Assembly: GCA_039028155.1 (NCBI GenBank)
Contig: JBCCIS010000024.1
Location: forward strand, 1-64,000
DNA: 64,000 nucleotides
From: Pseudomonadota bacterium
GTDB lineage: Bacteria > Pseudomonadota > Alphaproteobacteria > SP197
Direction of reading: 5' to 3'
A program made the position numbers and the translations under genes. The notes under the pieces were generated by a model. That model was not told the DNA's origin. It searched no databases and saw only the letters and a list, made by a program, of their open reading frames with translations. Shown piece after piece: positions 33,879 to 42,278 of the stretch. Numbering within the stretch: the stretch's first letter is position 1; each line of letters opens with the position of its first letter.

Positions 33879-35771
33879 ATGTGCGGTATCGCCGGCCTAA
33901 TCGACTGGCAGACCCATTTGGGGCCTGACGCGGCGCGGCGCGCGGTCGAGGCGATGACGGCGCGCCTGGTTCATCGCGGACCCGACGCCGACGGCCTGTG
34001 GCATGAGGCCGACGGCATCGCGACGCTCGGCCATCGCCGGCTGTCGATCATCGACCTTAGCGAGACGGGCGCGCAGCCCATGGTGTCCGGCGATGGCGAC
34101 CTCGTCATCACCTACAACGGCGAGCTCTATAACTACCGCGACATCGCGGACGACCTGCGGGCCGAGGGTGTGGTGCTGCGCGGCGCATCCGATACGGAGG
34201 TCCTGCTGGAGGCCGTCTCGTCATGGGGTCTTGAGGCGGCCTTGGAGCGGTCGGTGGGCATGTTTGCCTTTGCGCTGTGGTCGCGCTCGCGGCGCGAGCT
34301 GGTCCTGGTGCGCGACCGGCTTGGCAAGAAGCCGCTCTACTGGTCATCCCATGGCGGCCGGCTTGCGTTTGCGTCGGAGCTGACGGCACTGCTCACCCTC
34401 GACACCATGCCGCGCGACATCGACCGCGATGCGCTGGCGCTTTACATGCGCCACGCCTGCGTGCCGGCGCCGCGGACCATCCTTTCCGGCATCAACAAGC
34501 TGATGCCCGGCCACACCATGACCTTCCGCGATGGCGAACAGAAGAGTGACTGTTACTGGGATCTGCGCGACATCGCCCGGCAGGGCGCGCACCAGCCGCT
34601 TGACGTCACGCCGGACGAGGCAGTCAAGACGCTCGACGGTCTGGTCGGTGACGCCGTCGCCAAACGCATGATCGCCGACGTACCGCTTGGCGCGTTTCTG
34701 TCGGGGGGAATCGATTCCTCGCTGATGGTCGCCACCATGCAGGCGAGAAGCAGCGCGCCGATCAAGACGTTCACCATCGCCTTCGACGAAGAGGGTTGGG
34801 ACGAGGGTGGCTACGCGCGCGATGTTGCCGAGCGCCTCGGCACCGATCACCAGGAGCTGCGCCTGGCGCCGGATACCGGCCTTGCCATGGTCGATGACAT
34901 CGCCGCGTTCTACGACGAACCGTTTGCCGACGCGTCCCAACTGGCGACCTGGCTGGTCAGTCGCCTGGCGCGCGAGGACGTGATCGTCGCGCTGTCCGGT
35001 GATGGTGGCGATGAGCTGTTCGCCGGCTACTCGCGCTATGGCTGGGCGACGGCGGCCCATCGCCGTTTCCAGCGGGTACCGCAGGGCGCGCGCCGCGCCG
35101 CTGCGGCGCTGCTGGCCGATGCGCCGCTGCCCGGCAGTTGGGGCGATCGGCTGCGCCATCACGCCGGCATGGCGGATGCCGGCGACACCGACGAGCTTTA
35201 CCGCCGCCTCGTCAGCGCTTGGCGCGAACCCTGTGGTGTCGTTGCCGATGCCAAGGAGCCGCAGGGTATGTTATGGGACCGCAGTTTGATGGGCGACGTT
35301 CCCGATCCAATCGCCCGCATGCAGCTGCTGGACGCCATGACCTTCCTGCCCGACGACATCCTGACAAAACTCGACCGCGCCTCGATGGCGGTCAGCCTGG
35401 AGGCGCGCACCCCGCTGCTCGACCATCGGATCGCCGAGTTCGCCTTTGCGCTGCCGCGTCACGTGATGCGGCTCGACGGCGAGGGCAAGTGGCCGTTGCG
35501 CCAGCTGCTCTATCGCCATCTGCCCAAGGACTTGTTCGACCGGCCCAAGCGCGGGTTCTCCGTGCCGGTTGGCGCCTGGTTGCGCGGACCGCTGAAAGCA
35601 TGGGCCGAACGACTGATCGATCGGCGCCGTCTCGACGAGGCCGGCCTGCTCAACGCAGGTGCGATCGAGGGCGCCTGGCGTCGGCACCAGGCTGGGCGCA
35701 GCGGCTGGGCGAACGCGCTTTGGGCGGTGCTGATGTTTGAAGCGTGGCGTGACAGCCACGGGTTCGCGTGA
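33879..35771 (+). CDS. asnB: AsnB-like glutamine amidotransferase/asparagine synthase, first copy
   Basis: A 630-residue glutamine-dependent amide-forming enzyme. The N-terminal Ntn glutaminase domain starts MCGIAGLIDWQ with catalytic Cys2 and contains HRGPDADGLW and YNGELYNYRDIADDL; the synthase domain has the ATP loop FLSGGIDSSLMVATM (about 273) and ALSGDGGDELFAGYSRYG, then TFLPDDILTKLDRASMAVSL. In polysaccharide loci such enzymes often convert a sugar carboxylate to an amide rather than make asparagine. A paralogue lies at 42279. It starts 3 bases after the glycosyltransferase stop. Confidence 0.9.
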   Translation: MCGIAGLIDWQTHLGPDAARRAVEAMTARLVHRGPDADGLWHEADGIATLGHRRLSIIDLSETGAQPMVSGDGDLVITYNGELYNYRDIADDLRAEGVVLRGASDTEVLLEAVSSWGLEAALERSVGMFAFALWSRSRRELVLVRDRLGKKPLYWSSHGGRLAFASELTALLTLDTMPRDIDRDALALYMRHACVPAPRTILSGINKLMPGHTMTFRDGEQKSDCYWDLRDIARQGAHQPLDVTPDEAVKTLDGLVGDAVAKRMIADVPLGAFLSGGIDSSLMVATMQARSSAPIKTFTIAFDEEGWDEGGYARDVAERLGTDHQELRLAPDTGLAMVDDIAAFYDEPFADASQLATWLVSRLAREDVIVALSGDGGDELFAGYSRYGWATAAHRRFQRVPQGARRAAAALLADAPLPGSWGDRLRHHAGMADAGDTDELYRRLVSAWREPCGVVADAKEPQGMLWDRSLMGDVPDPIARMQLLDAMTFLPDDILTKLDRASMAVSLEARTPLLDHRIAEFAFALPRHVMRLDGEGKWPLRQLLYRHLPKDLFDRPKRGFSVPVGAWLRGPLKAWAERLIDRRRLDEAGLLNAGAIEGAWRRHQAGRSGWANALWAVLMFEAWRDSHGFA

Positions 35772-35784
35772 GGGAAATCTGAGC

Positions 35785-36588
35785 ATGCGCAAGGACGTGA
35801 TCGCCAGCGCCGACTTTTCCGGTCTTGCCGAACCGGACTTCGTCGAGCGCTATTGGACGGAGGTTTGGCAGCGCCAGGGAACTATCGACGGCGCCGTCGC
35901 GAAGATCCCGACGAAGCCCGAATTCCGAGTTATGACGCCCTATCTGGACGCGTTGCCAAAGGGCGCACGCATCGTCGACGGCGGCTGCGGTTTGGGCGAC
36001 TGGGTGGTGTGCTTGAAGCAGCGCGGCTTCGATGTTCTGGGCATAGACATCAGCCGCGACACTGTGGCCATTCTGGAGGAGCGCTTCCCCGACGTCGCGT
36101 TCGAGGTCGGCGATATCCGCGAGACCGGTCTGCCCGACGCAAGTGTCGACGTCTACTTTTCCTGGGGTGTCTTTGAACATTTCGAGGAAGGGTTGGGTCG
36201 CTGCATCGACGAGGCGCTTCGGATCCTCAAACCCGGCGGCCATCTCTTTATCACCGTGCCGTTCGACAACATCCGCATGTCACTGAGAGCCTCGTTCGGC
36301 AGCCCCGGCGCCTATCGCGAAGCACGCGATGACGAGCGCTTCTATCAATGGCGCTTGACCCGCGAGGAACTGGCGCGCGAGCTCTCCCACGGCGGGTTCG
36401 AGGTGCTGGACGTCATGCCCATGCACAAGCGTCAGGGCATGTTGCGATCGTTACATCATGAATTCGGCCTGCCGTATGGCTGGCTATTGACCCGGGGCCT
36501 TGCGTTCGGGCTGGCGCCCGTCGTGCCGGGCCGCGTCGTCGCCCACATGTTGATGGCCGTGGCGCGCCGCCCAGATACAGATGGGTGA
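35785..36588 (+). CDS. class I SAM-dependent methyltransferase
   Basis: A 267-residue methyltransferase with a good core: RIVDGGCGLGDWVVCLKQRG (motif I), VLGIDISRDTVAILEERFPD (II), GDIRETGLPDASVDVYFSWG (III-IV), and RILKPGGHLFITVPFDN (VI). The C-terminal end carries a hydrophobic stretch (about 225-255) that may associate with the membrane. ATG 35785 follows GAGGGAAA by 7 bases. It is one of eight methyltransferase-like genes in this operon. Confidence 0.85.
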   Translation: MRKDVIASADFSGLAEPDFVERYWTEVWQRQGTIDGAVAKIPTKPEFRVMTPYLDALPKGARIVDGGCGLGDWVVCLKQRGFDVLGIDISRDTVAILEERFPDVAFEVGDIRETGLPDASVDVYFSWGVFEHFEEGLGRCIDEALRILKPGGHLFITVPFDNIRMSLRASFGSPGAYREARDDERFYQWRLTREELARELSHGGFEVLDVMPMHKRQGMLRSLHHEFGLPYGWLLTRGLAFGLAPVVPGRVVAHMLMAVARRPDTDG

Positions 36589-36607
36589 AATCTGTGGTGA
36601 TGGCGCC

Positions 36608-37390
36608 ATGTCGCTTAGCGCGCGGCTCGCCTATCTACTCTTTAACGCTGGACGCAACATTGCCGACGCGTTCGTCCCGCTCAGGGTCGAGCGCTGGCGC
36701 TTGCCGCCCGCGGAGATCGGTCGGGCGCGTCACCGTCTGACGTCGCCGTCGCGCATCGTCTCCGAACACGCGCTGTCCACCGTCTTGCGCGACTGGGCGC
36801 CCAATCGTCCGGTAACCATCATCGATATCGGATGCGGAAGCGGTGGTGCGCGCGAGATGTTCGCCGCTGCCGGGCTCCACGGAACGTATATCGGTGTCGA
36901 CATCGACGACCGCTTTCAGGCCGATGGCTGGCCGATGTTCGAAAGCCGGTTTGTTCAGGCCGACGCCCATGACGCTGAGCTGCCGATGGCCGATCTGATC
37001 TTCTCGTTCTCTGCTCTCGAGCACATCCCGAACGATGGCCGGCTGATCGAGAGGCTGCGCGGATTCGTCAAGCCGGGCGGGCTTCAACTTCACATCCTGC
37101 CGGCTGGATGGGCGCTCGCCGCCTATCTCTGGCACGGCTACCGCCAGTATCCCCGCGCGGCGTTGCGCCGGCGCTTCGACTCATCGACCACCCGCGTGAT
37201 TGCCGCCGGCGGCGTGCCAAGCCTGTTGCTGCATGTCTTCGCCATTGCCGTCCCGGAGATTCTGCTTCGCTTCAACCTTCGCCGGCGCTGGCCCAAGGCC
37301 TTCGGCCGTGCCCTGGCCGCCGGCCTGGGCGCCGACCGGTGGCTGCCGGTTGCGCCGACCGGCTATGTCGTCGTCGAGCGCGCCACTTGA
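36608..37390 (+). CDS. class I SAM-dependent methyltransferase, possibly membrane-associated
   Basis: A 260-residue methyltransferase. Motif I is TIIDIGCGSGGAREMFAAAG, motif II TYIGVDIDDRFQADG, motif IV MADLIFSFSALEHIPNDG and motif VI FVKPGGLQLHILPAGWALAA. A C-terminal hydrophobic segment (about 195-220, LLLHVFAIAVPEILLRF) may touch the membrane. An ATG at 36581 would overlap the previous gene by 8 bp and add nine residues; neither start has a strong Shine-Dalgarno. Confidence 0.82.
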   Translation: MSLSARLAYLLFNAGRNIADAFVPLRVERWRLPPAEIGRARHRLTSPSRIVSEHALSTVLRDWAPNRPVTIIDIGCGSGGAREMFAAAGLHGTYIGVDIDDRFQADGWPMFESRFVQADAHDAELPMADLIFSFSALEHIPNDGRLIERLRGFVKPGGLQLHILPAGWALAAYLWHGYRQYPRAALRRRFDSSTTRVIAAGGVPSLLLHVFAIAVPEILLRFNLRRRWPKAFGRALAAGLGADRWLPVAPTGYVVVERAT

Positions 37391-37404
37391 GTACAGGTTT
37401 TGCG

Positions 37405-37434
37405 TGCGGCCGCGATCCGCTCTAAAAGGCCGCA
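37405..37434 (+). repeat. inverted repeat in the largest gap of the operon
   Basis: TGCGGCC (37405-37411) and GGCCGCA (37428-37434) form a perfect 7-bp stem with a 16-base loop in the 68-base gap before the GMD gene. No T-tract follows, so it is unlikely to terminate by itself; it may pause polymerase or protect the message end. Confidence 0.35.
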
Positions 37435-37458
37435 TCGCATCCGCACTTCGCAGCATTC

Positions 37459-38427
37459 ATGACACAACGGACCGCCCTTATCTTCGGCATCAGCGGCCAG
37501 GACGGTGCCTATCTGACGCAGCACCTGATCAACCATGGCTACGCCGTGCACGGTGCCTCGCGCGATGCCGCCAATCGCGGGTTTGACGGGCTCGCCACGT
37601 TGGGTGTCAGAGATTGCGTCACGCTACATTCGGTCTCGACTCTGGATCGCGAACAGCTCGGGCAGCTCGTGGCGGAGGTGGCGCCCGACGAGATCTATAA
37701 CCTGGGCGGTCAGAGTTCGGTCGGCCTGTCGTTCGATCAGCCATTAGAGACGTTCCATAGCAACGTCACCGGTACCGCGAACCTGCTCGAGACCATTCGG
37801 CTGTCGAAACCGGACACCCGTTTCTACAACGCCTGTTCAGGCGAGTGTTTCGGCGATCTCGGCGAAGGTGAAGCTGCCGACGAAGCGACGGCGTTTCGAC
37901 CGGTCAGCCCCTATGCCGCCGCCAAGGCGACGGCGTTTTGGATGGTCTTGTGCTACCGCGAATCCTATGGGCTGCATGCCTCGTCCGGCATTCTTTTCAA
38001 TCATGAGTCACCGTTGCGGCCCGCCCGTTTCGTGACCCGCAAGATTGTCGCCGCCGCGGCGCGCATCGCCGCCGGGTCAGAGGAAACGCTGACGCTTGGC
38101 GATACCACGATCCACCGCGATTGGGGCTGGGCGCCGGAATACATGGAAGCGGTGCGGCGCATGGTGCAGCTCGACGATCCCGAAGACTTTGTCATAGCAA
38201 CCGGCGTCTCGCACAGCCTCCAGGCGTTTGTCGCAACCGCGTTCGACCATTTCGGCCTCAACTGGGCCGACCATGTGAAAACCGACCCATCGTTCTTTCG
38301 GCCATCCGAGATCCGTCAGAACGCCGGCAATGCAGCCAAGGCGGCGCGGCTCCTGGACTGGCAGGCCACGGTTACCATGCCGGAGGTCGTCGCGCGCATG
38401 GCAGAGGCCGAAGCGACGGGTCATTGA
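37459..38427 (+). CDS. gmd: GDP-mannose 4,6-dehydratase
   Basis: Converts GDP-mannose to GDP-4-keto-6-deoxymannose, precursor of rhamnose, fucose, perosamine and related sugars. The 322-residue extended SDR has LIFGISGQDGAYLTQHLINH, YNLGGQSSVGLSFDQPLETF, NACSGECFGDLGEGE with the Ser/Thr and Glu of the active site, SPYAAAKATAFWMVLCYRES (Tyr-x3-Lys) and SSGILFNHESPLRPARFVTR, which is diagnostic of GMD. It is somewhat shorter than typical GMD (about 345-370). No obvious fcl or rmd partner is adjacent. The preceding 68-base gap is the longest in the operon. Confidence 0.92.
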   Translation: MTQRTALIFGISGQDGAYLTQHLINHGYAVHGASRDAANRGFDGLATLGVRDCVTLHSVSTLDREQLGQLVAEVAPDEIYNLGGQSSVGLSFDQPLETFHSNVTGTANLLETIRLSKPDTRFYNACSGECFGDLGEGEAADEATAFRPVSPYAAAKATAFWMVLCYRESYGLHASSGILFNHESPLRPARFVTRKIVAAAARIAAGSEETLTLGDTTIHRDWGWAPEYMEAVRRMVQLDDPEDFVIATGVSHSLQAFVATAFDHFGLNWADHVKTDPSFFRPSEIRQNAGNAAKAARLLDWQATVTMPEVVARMAEAEATGH

Positions 38428-39545
38428 GCGAACTGCGCCAACTCGCCGCCCGTAACCTGAGAGCCGGACGCTGCGCCTGGCGGCGCGGGCTCCATCTTTG
38501 CGGCCTCTACCGGCCACAGCTGGCGCCGGTCAACATCGTCGTCGAACGCGCCGACTGGGTGCTCAAACGGTTCGGCGAAGAGATCGTCGAGCACGTCAAC
38601 AGCAACCATCCTGGCGCCGCCGCCGTCACCACGGCGCCGGATCTGATGGTCGGCACGACCGTACACTTCGCGTCGCAGTACATGTGGCTGACCTGGGGAC
38701 CGCATATGTCGCGGTCGAATCGTTTTGTTGTTTCCTTCTTTCACGGCAAGCGTGAAGACGGTGACGATATCGACCGCCACATCGATCTCTTCCTGGAATC
38801 CGTGGCCCGGCTGTCGCGTATCGTCACGGCTGCCAGCATCATCGAACAGCGGCTGGTCTCTTGGGGCGTCGATCCCCAGCGTATCGTGCGCATTCCCCTC
38901 GGTGTCGACACACAGGTCTTTCGGTTTCCCGATACCCAGCAACGGACAGCGGCGCGCCGGCGCTTCAAGGTACCGGACGGCGCGCTGTGCATCGGTTCGT
39001 TTCAGAAAGACGGTGTCGGCTGGGGCGAGGGCAACGAACCGAAGCTCATCAAGGGCCCCGATCTGTTTGTCGAGGCGGTTGCGCGTATCGCTCGCGAAAG
39101 GCCGGTCCATGTTCTCCTGACTGGCCCGGCGCGCGGCTACGTCAAACAGGGACTGGCGTCCCACGGCATTTCCTTCCACCACGAATACCTGAAGGACCAG
39201 CGCGAACTCACCGCCTGCTATCACGCGCTCGACCTTTATCTCGTCACGTCTCGCGAGGAGGGCGGACCCCTGGCGCTGCTGGAAAGCATGGCGACCGGCG
39301 TGCCGGTGGTTTCGACGCCGGTGGGCATGTCGCCCGATGTGATCGACGACGGCAGAACTGGCGGCCTCGCCGACGTTGACGCCGACAAGATCGGCGAGCG
39401 CGCTGTTAACCTTCTGGCAGACGCCGATGCGCTCACCGTGCTGAAGGACAACGCACGCGAACGGGTGCTCGCCTGTGACTGGCGCGAGGTCGCACGTCAA
39501 CACCATGACCTCGTCTACAGACCCTTGATCGGTGAGTTGTCGTGA
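38424..39545 (+). CDS. GT4-family glycosyltransferase
   Basis: A 373-residue retaining GT-B enzyme. The second domain shows RIPLGVDTQVFRFPDTQQRT, IGSFQKDGVGWGEGNEPKLI, GPDLFVEAVARIARERPVH, HALDLYLVTSREEGGPLALL with the EX7E motif (EEGGPLALLE) and ATGVPVVSTPVGMSPDVI. The TTG at 38424 overlaps the gmd stop (TTGA), the same rare arrangement seen at 9932 and 18230. The neighbour relation to gmd suggests use of a GDP-deoxysugar, without proof. Confidence 0.88.
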   Translation: MSELRQLAARNLRAGRCAWRRGLHLCGLYRPQLAPVNIVVERADWVLKRFGEEIVEHVNSNHPGAAAVTTAPDLMVGTTVHFASQYMWLTWGPHMSRSNRFVVSFFHGKREDGDDIDRHIDLFLESVARLSRIVTAASIIEQRLVSWGVDPQRIVRIPLGVDTQVFRFPDTQQRTAARRRFKVPDGALCIGSFQKDGVGWGEGNEPKLIKGPDLFVEAVARIARERPVHVLLTGPARGYVKQGLASHGISFHHEYLKDQRELTACYHALDLYLVTSREEGGPLALLESMATGVPVVSTPVGMSPDVIDDGRTGGLADVDADKIGERAVNLLADADALTVLKDNARERVLACDWREVARQHHDLVYRPLIGELS

Positions 39546-40639
39546 CCGCGTTGCGCGATCCGCTCACCAAACGCCTGGCGCGCGGCGCCTATCGCTTGGG
39601 CCTCGGTCTCGAGATATTGACGCGTTCGGGTGAGCACAGTGGCGCGCCGCGCGTGTTCTATGGCGGTACGCGGCCCGGCGACAGTGGCGGCGCGCTGGTC
39701 AAGATGCAGCGCCTGGTCGAGTACTTCCCGGAAGACCGTCAGCGCTACAATCTCGTTTACCTGATGAGCAACACGCCTTACCTGCCGCCCTTCGCGCTCG
39801 AAACGCTGAAACGCCGCGGCGTGCCCATCGTCTTGAACCAGAACGGCGTCTTTTATGGCGGCTGGTTCGCCGGCGACTGGCAGGCGAAGAACCGCGAGAT
39901 GGCGGTCGCCTATCACGCTGCCGACCATGTCTTCTGGCAAAGCGCGTTCTGCCGCCGGTCGGCCGACCGTTTCCTGGGCGAGCGCGATGGCGCGGGCGAG
40001 GTGCTGTTCAACGCCGTCGACACCAATCACTTCACGCCCGCCGCCGAACGTCCCGAACGCCCGCTGACGTTTTTGGTCGCGGGAAAGATCGATCAGCATC
40101 TGTTCTATCGCATCGACTCAAGTCTAAGGGGTTTTGCCGAAGTGCGTCGTCGTGGGCTGGATGCCGCCATGATCATCGCGGGCATGCTGGACAATCGAGC
40201 CGAAGAGATGACGCGCGCGCTTATCACCGACTTGGGTCTCGGCGACCGTGTGACGCTGACCGGCGCCTATCGTCAGGCGGACGCGCCGTCGGTCTATCGC
40301 CAGGCAGATATCTACGTCATGACGAAACACAACGATCCCTGCCCGAACACGGTGCTGGAGGCGATGGCGTCCGGCTTGCCGGTGATCTATTCGGCCACAG
40401 GCGGTGTGCCGGAGTTGGTTGGCGATGAAGCCGGCTTTGGGCTGGCATGCGCGGAAAGCTGGGACGAACCGCACTGGCCTGATTCCGATGCGCTGGCCGA
40501 CGCAATGCTACGGACCGCCGAAACCCGTGAAACCATGGCAGCTGCCGCGCGCGAACGGGCGATCGCGCTCTTCGGCATCGAACACTGGATCGGGCGTCAT
40601 CGCACGGTCTTCGAATCACTGTTGGAGAATCGTGCATGA
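39542..40639 (+). CDS. GT4-family glycosyltransferase
   Basis: A 365-residue GT-B enzyme. It has YGGTRPGDSGGALVKMQRLV near the N-terminus, VLFNAVDTNHFTPAAERPER, LTFLVAGKIDQHLFYRIDSS, DIYVMTKHNDPCPNTVLEAM with an EX7E-like motif (NDPCPNTVLE, Asn in the first position) and SGLPVIYSATGGVPELVGDE. The GTG start overlaps the previous stop by GTGA. Donor unknown. Confidence 0.87.
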   Translation: MTALRDPLTKRLARGAYRLGLGLEILTRSGEHSGAPRVFYGGTRPGDSGGALVKMQRLVEYFPEDRQRYNLVYLMSNTPYLPPFALETLKRRGVPIVLNQNGVFYGGWFAGDWQAKNREMAVAYHAADHVFWQSAFCRRSADRFLGERDGAGEVLFNAVDTNHFTPAAERPERPLTFLVAGKIDQHLFYRIDSSLRGFAEVRRRGLDAAMIIAGMLDNRAEEMTRALITDLGLGDRVTLTGAYRQADAPSVYRQADIYVMTKHNDPCPNTVLEAMASGLPVIYSATGGVPELVGDEAGFGLACAESWDEPHWPDSDALADAMLRTAETRETMAAAARERAIALFGIEHWIGRHRTVFESLLENRA

Positions 40640-41409
40640 GCCCGGCAACCAAACGTCTCGTTCTGGGTATCGCTGGCGTTTTGGCGTTGCCGTTGCGCTT
40701 GATACCGGCCCGACTGCGTCGGGGTTTCCTGTTTGGCGCGATGACCATGGAATCGCGCCTGGGCGCGCCGGCCGACAGCCTCAAGCGTCTCTATGGTCTA
40801 AGCGACGACCTCGAACGCCTCATCGCCGACCGCGCCATGGCGTTGGGCGATGGCGTTCATCCCAAACACCGGCTGACCAACTACCACGACTTCTTCGTTA
40901 CGCGCATCGACGACGGCAAGCGCGTGTTGGATATTGGTTGCGGTTATGGTGCGGTCGCGCGTTCGATCGCCCGGGCGCGGCCAGCCTCGACGGTCACCGG
41001 CATCGACATCGAGGCACCGCTGATCGAACAGGCCAAGGCCGCGGACAATCCCGCCAACCTGACTTTCGTCCTGGGTGACGCGCTCAAAGACCTGCCGGAC
41101 GGCCATTGCGACATTATTGTCCTGTCGAACGTGCTCGAGCATCTTGAGCATCGCGTCGACTTTCTGAAGGGCATACGAACCCGGCTCACGCCCGAGCGTG
41201 TCCTGATCCGCGTGCCGCTTTATGAACGCTCCTGGCATGTACCCATGCGCGAGGAGCTCGGCATCACCTATTTCTCCGACCGCACGCACTTCGTCGAACA
41301 TCGCCTCAAAGAGTTCGAGGATGAGTTGACGGCGGCCGGGTTCGACATCGTCGAGTGCCAGACATTCTGGGGCGAGATCTGGGCCGACTGCCGGCCAGCC
41401 CAGGATTGA
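40636..41409 (+). CDS. class I SAM-dependent methyltransferase
   Basis: A 257-residue methyltransferase with motif I RVLDIGCGYGAVARSIARAR, motif II TVTGIDIEAPLIEQAKAADN, motif IV CDIIVLSNVLEHLEHRVDFL and a later RVPLYERSWHVPMREELGIT. The basic, hydrophobic first 40 residues (LVLGIAGVLALPLRLIPARL) could anchor it to the membrane. It overlaps the glycosyltransferase gene by ATGA. Confidence 0.87.
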   Translation: MSPATKRLVLGIAGVLALPLRLIPARLRRGFLFGAMTMESRLGAPADSLKRLYGLSDDLERLIADRAMALGDGVHPKHRLTNYHDFFVTRIDDGKRVLDIGCGYGAVARSIARARPASTVTGIDIEAPLIEQAKAADNPANLTFVLGDALKDLPDGHCDIIVLSNVLEHLEHRVDFLKGIRTRLTPERVLIRVPLYERSWHVPMREELGITYFSDRTHFVEHRLKEFEDELTAAGFDIVECQTFWGEIWADCRPAQD

Positions 41410-41423
41410 CGATCGTGTGAGCG

Positions 41424-42269
41424 ATGCCTGACGTCAGCGTTGTCCTGCCGTGTTTCAACGCGCATGCGTTTCTTGATCGCGCGCTGGACAGTGTGCGGGC
41501 GCAGACGGTTACCGATCTCGAGATCCTGATTGTCGACGACGGATCGACCGATCCCGACACCATCGCTTATCTGGACGCGCTTGATCCGTCCGTTCGCGTC
41601 GTCCGACAGGAAAACCGCGGTCTTGCCGGCGCGCGCAACCGGGCGTTCGAAGAGGCAAAGGGGCGTTTTGTCCTGCCATTGGATTGCGATGACTGGATCG
41701 CGCCGGATTTCGTTGCCAAGGCGCTCGATGCGGTCGGCGATAGCGACGACGCGTTTGCCTTCGCCTGGCTCGATGTCTTCGGCGATTTCTCGGCGGTGCT
41801 TCAGAAGAACTGGAACCTCTATGAGCAGCTTTTCTTCAACCAACTGCCCTATTGCATGTTGATACCAAAGGCGCTGTGGACGCGGGTCGGCGGTTACGAC
41901 GAGACCATGCGCTGGGGCTACGAGGACTGGGACTTCAACATCCGCCTGGGCCTCGCCGGCGCCCAAGGCCATGTCATGGCCGAGCCGCTGTTCCACTACT
42001 ACGCCAGCGGCAGCGGCATGTTGCAGACCCTGTCGAACCGGCGTTACGCGGAACTGTGGGCGGGTATACAGGCGAAACACCGGGAGACCTATCGGTTGGG
42101 GTCCCTGCTGAAGATGAAGAAGGCATGGGCGGGGCGGCCGTCGACCTATCCGCCGACGCTCCTGCTCTTGTGGTGGCTTGCCTTTCGCGTCCTGCCGCGC
42201 CCGCTCTTCCAGGCGCTGTTCGACCGCCTTCTGCGTCACTCTCACGTGCGGCGCACGGCCGCCGCCTGA
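41424..42269 (+). CDS. GT2-family glycosyltransferase
   Basis: A 281-residue inverting GT-A enzyme. The N-terminus VSVVLPCFNAHAFLDRALDS, EILIVDDGSTDPDT, ENRGLAGARNRAFEEAKG and LPLDCDDWIAPDFVAKALDA (with the DxD-type metal site as Asp-Cys-Asp-Asp) are classic; GYEDWDFNIRLGLAG holds the catalytic base region (ED). A hydrophobic C-terminal helix (about 245-260) may associate with the membrane. Start ATG 41424; GTG 41416 (out of frame) is not used. Confidence 0.9.
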   Translation: MPDVSVVLPCFNAHAFLDRALDSVRAQTVTDLEILIVDDGSTDPDTIAYLDALDPSVRVVRQENRGLAGARNRAFEEAKGRFVLPLDCDDWIAPDFVAKALDAVGDSDDAFAFAWLDVFGDFSAVLQKNWNLYEQLFFNQLPYCMLIPKALWTRVGGYDETMRWGYEDWDFNIRLGLAGAQGHVMAEPLFHYYASGSGMLQTLSNRRYAELWAGIQAKHRETYRLGSLLKMKKAWAGRPSTYPPTLLLLWWLAFRVLPRPLFQALFDRLLRHSHVRRTAAA

Positions 42270-42278
42270 CGCCCCGCC

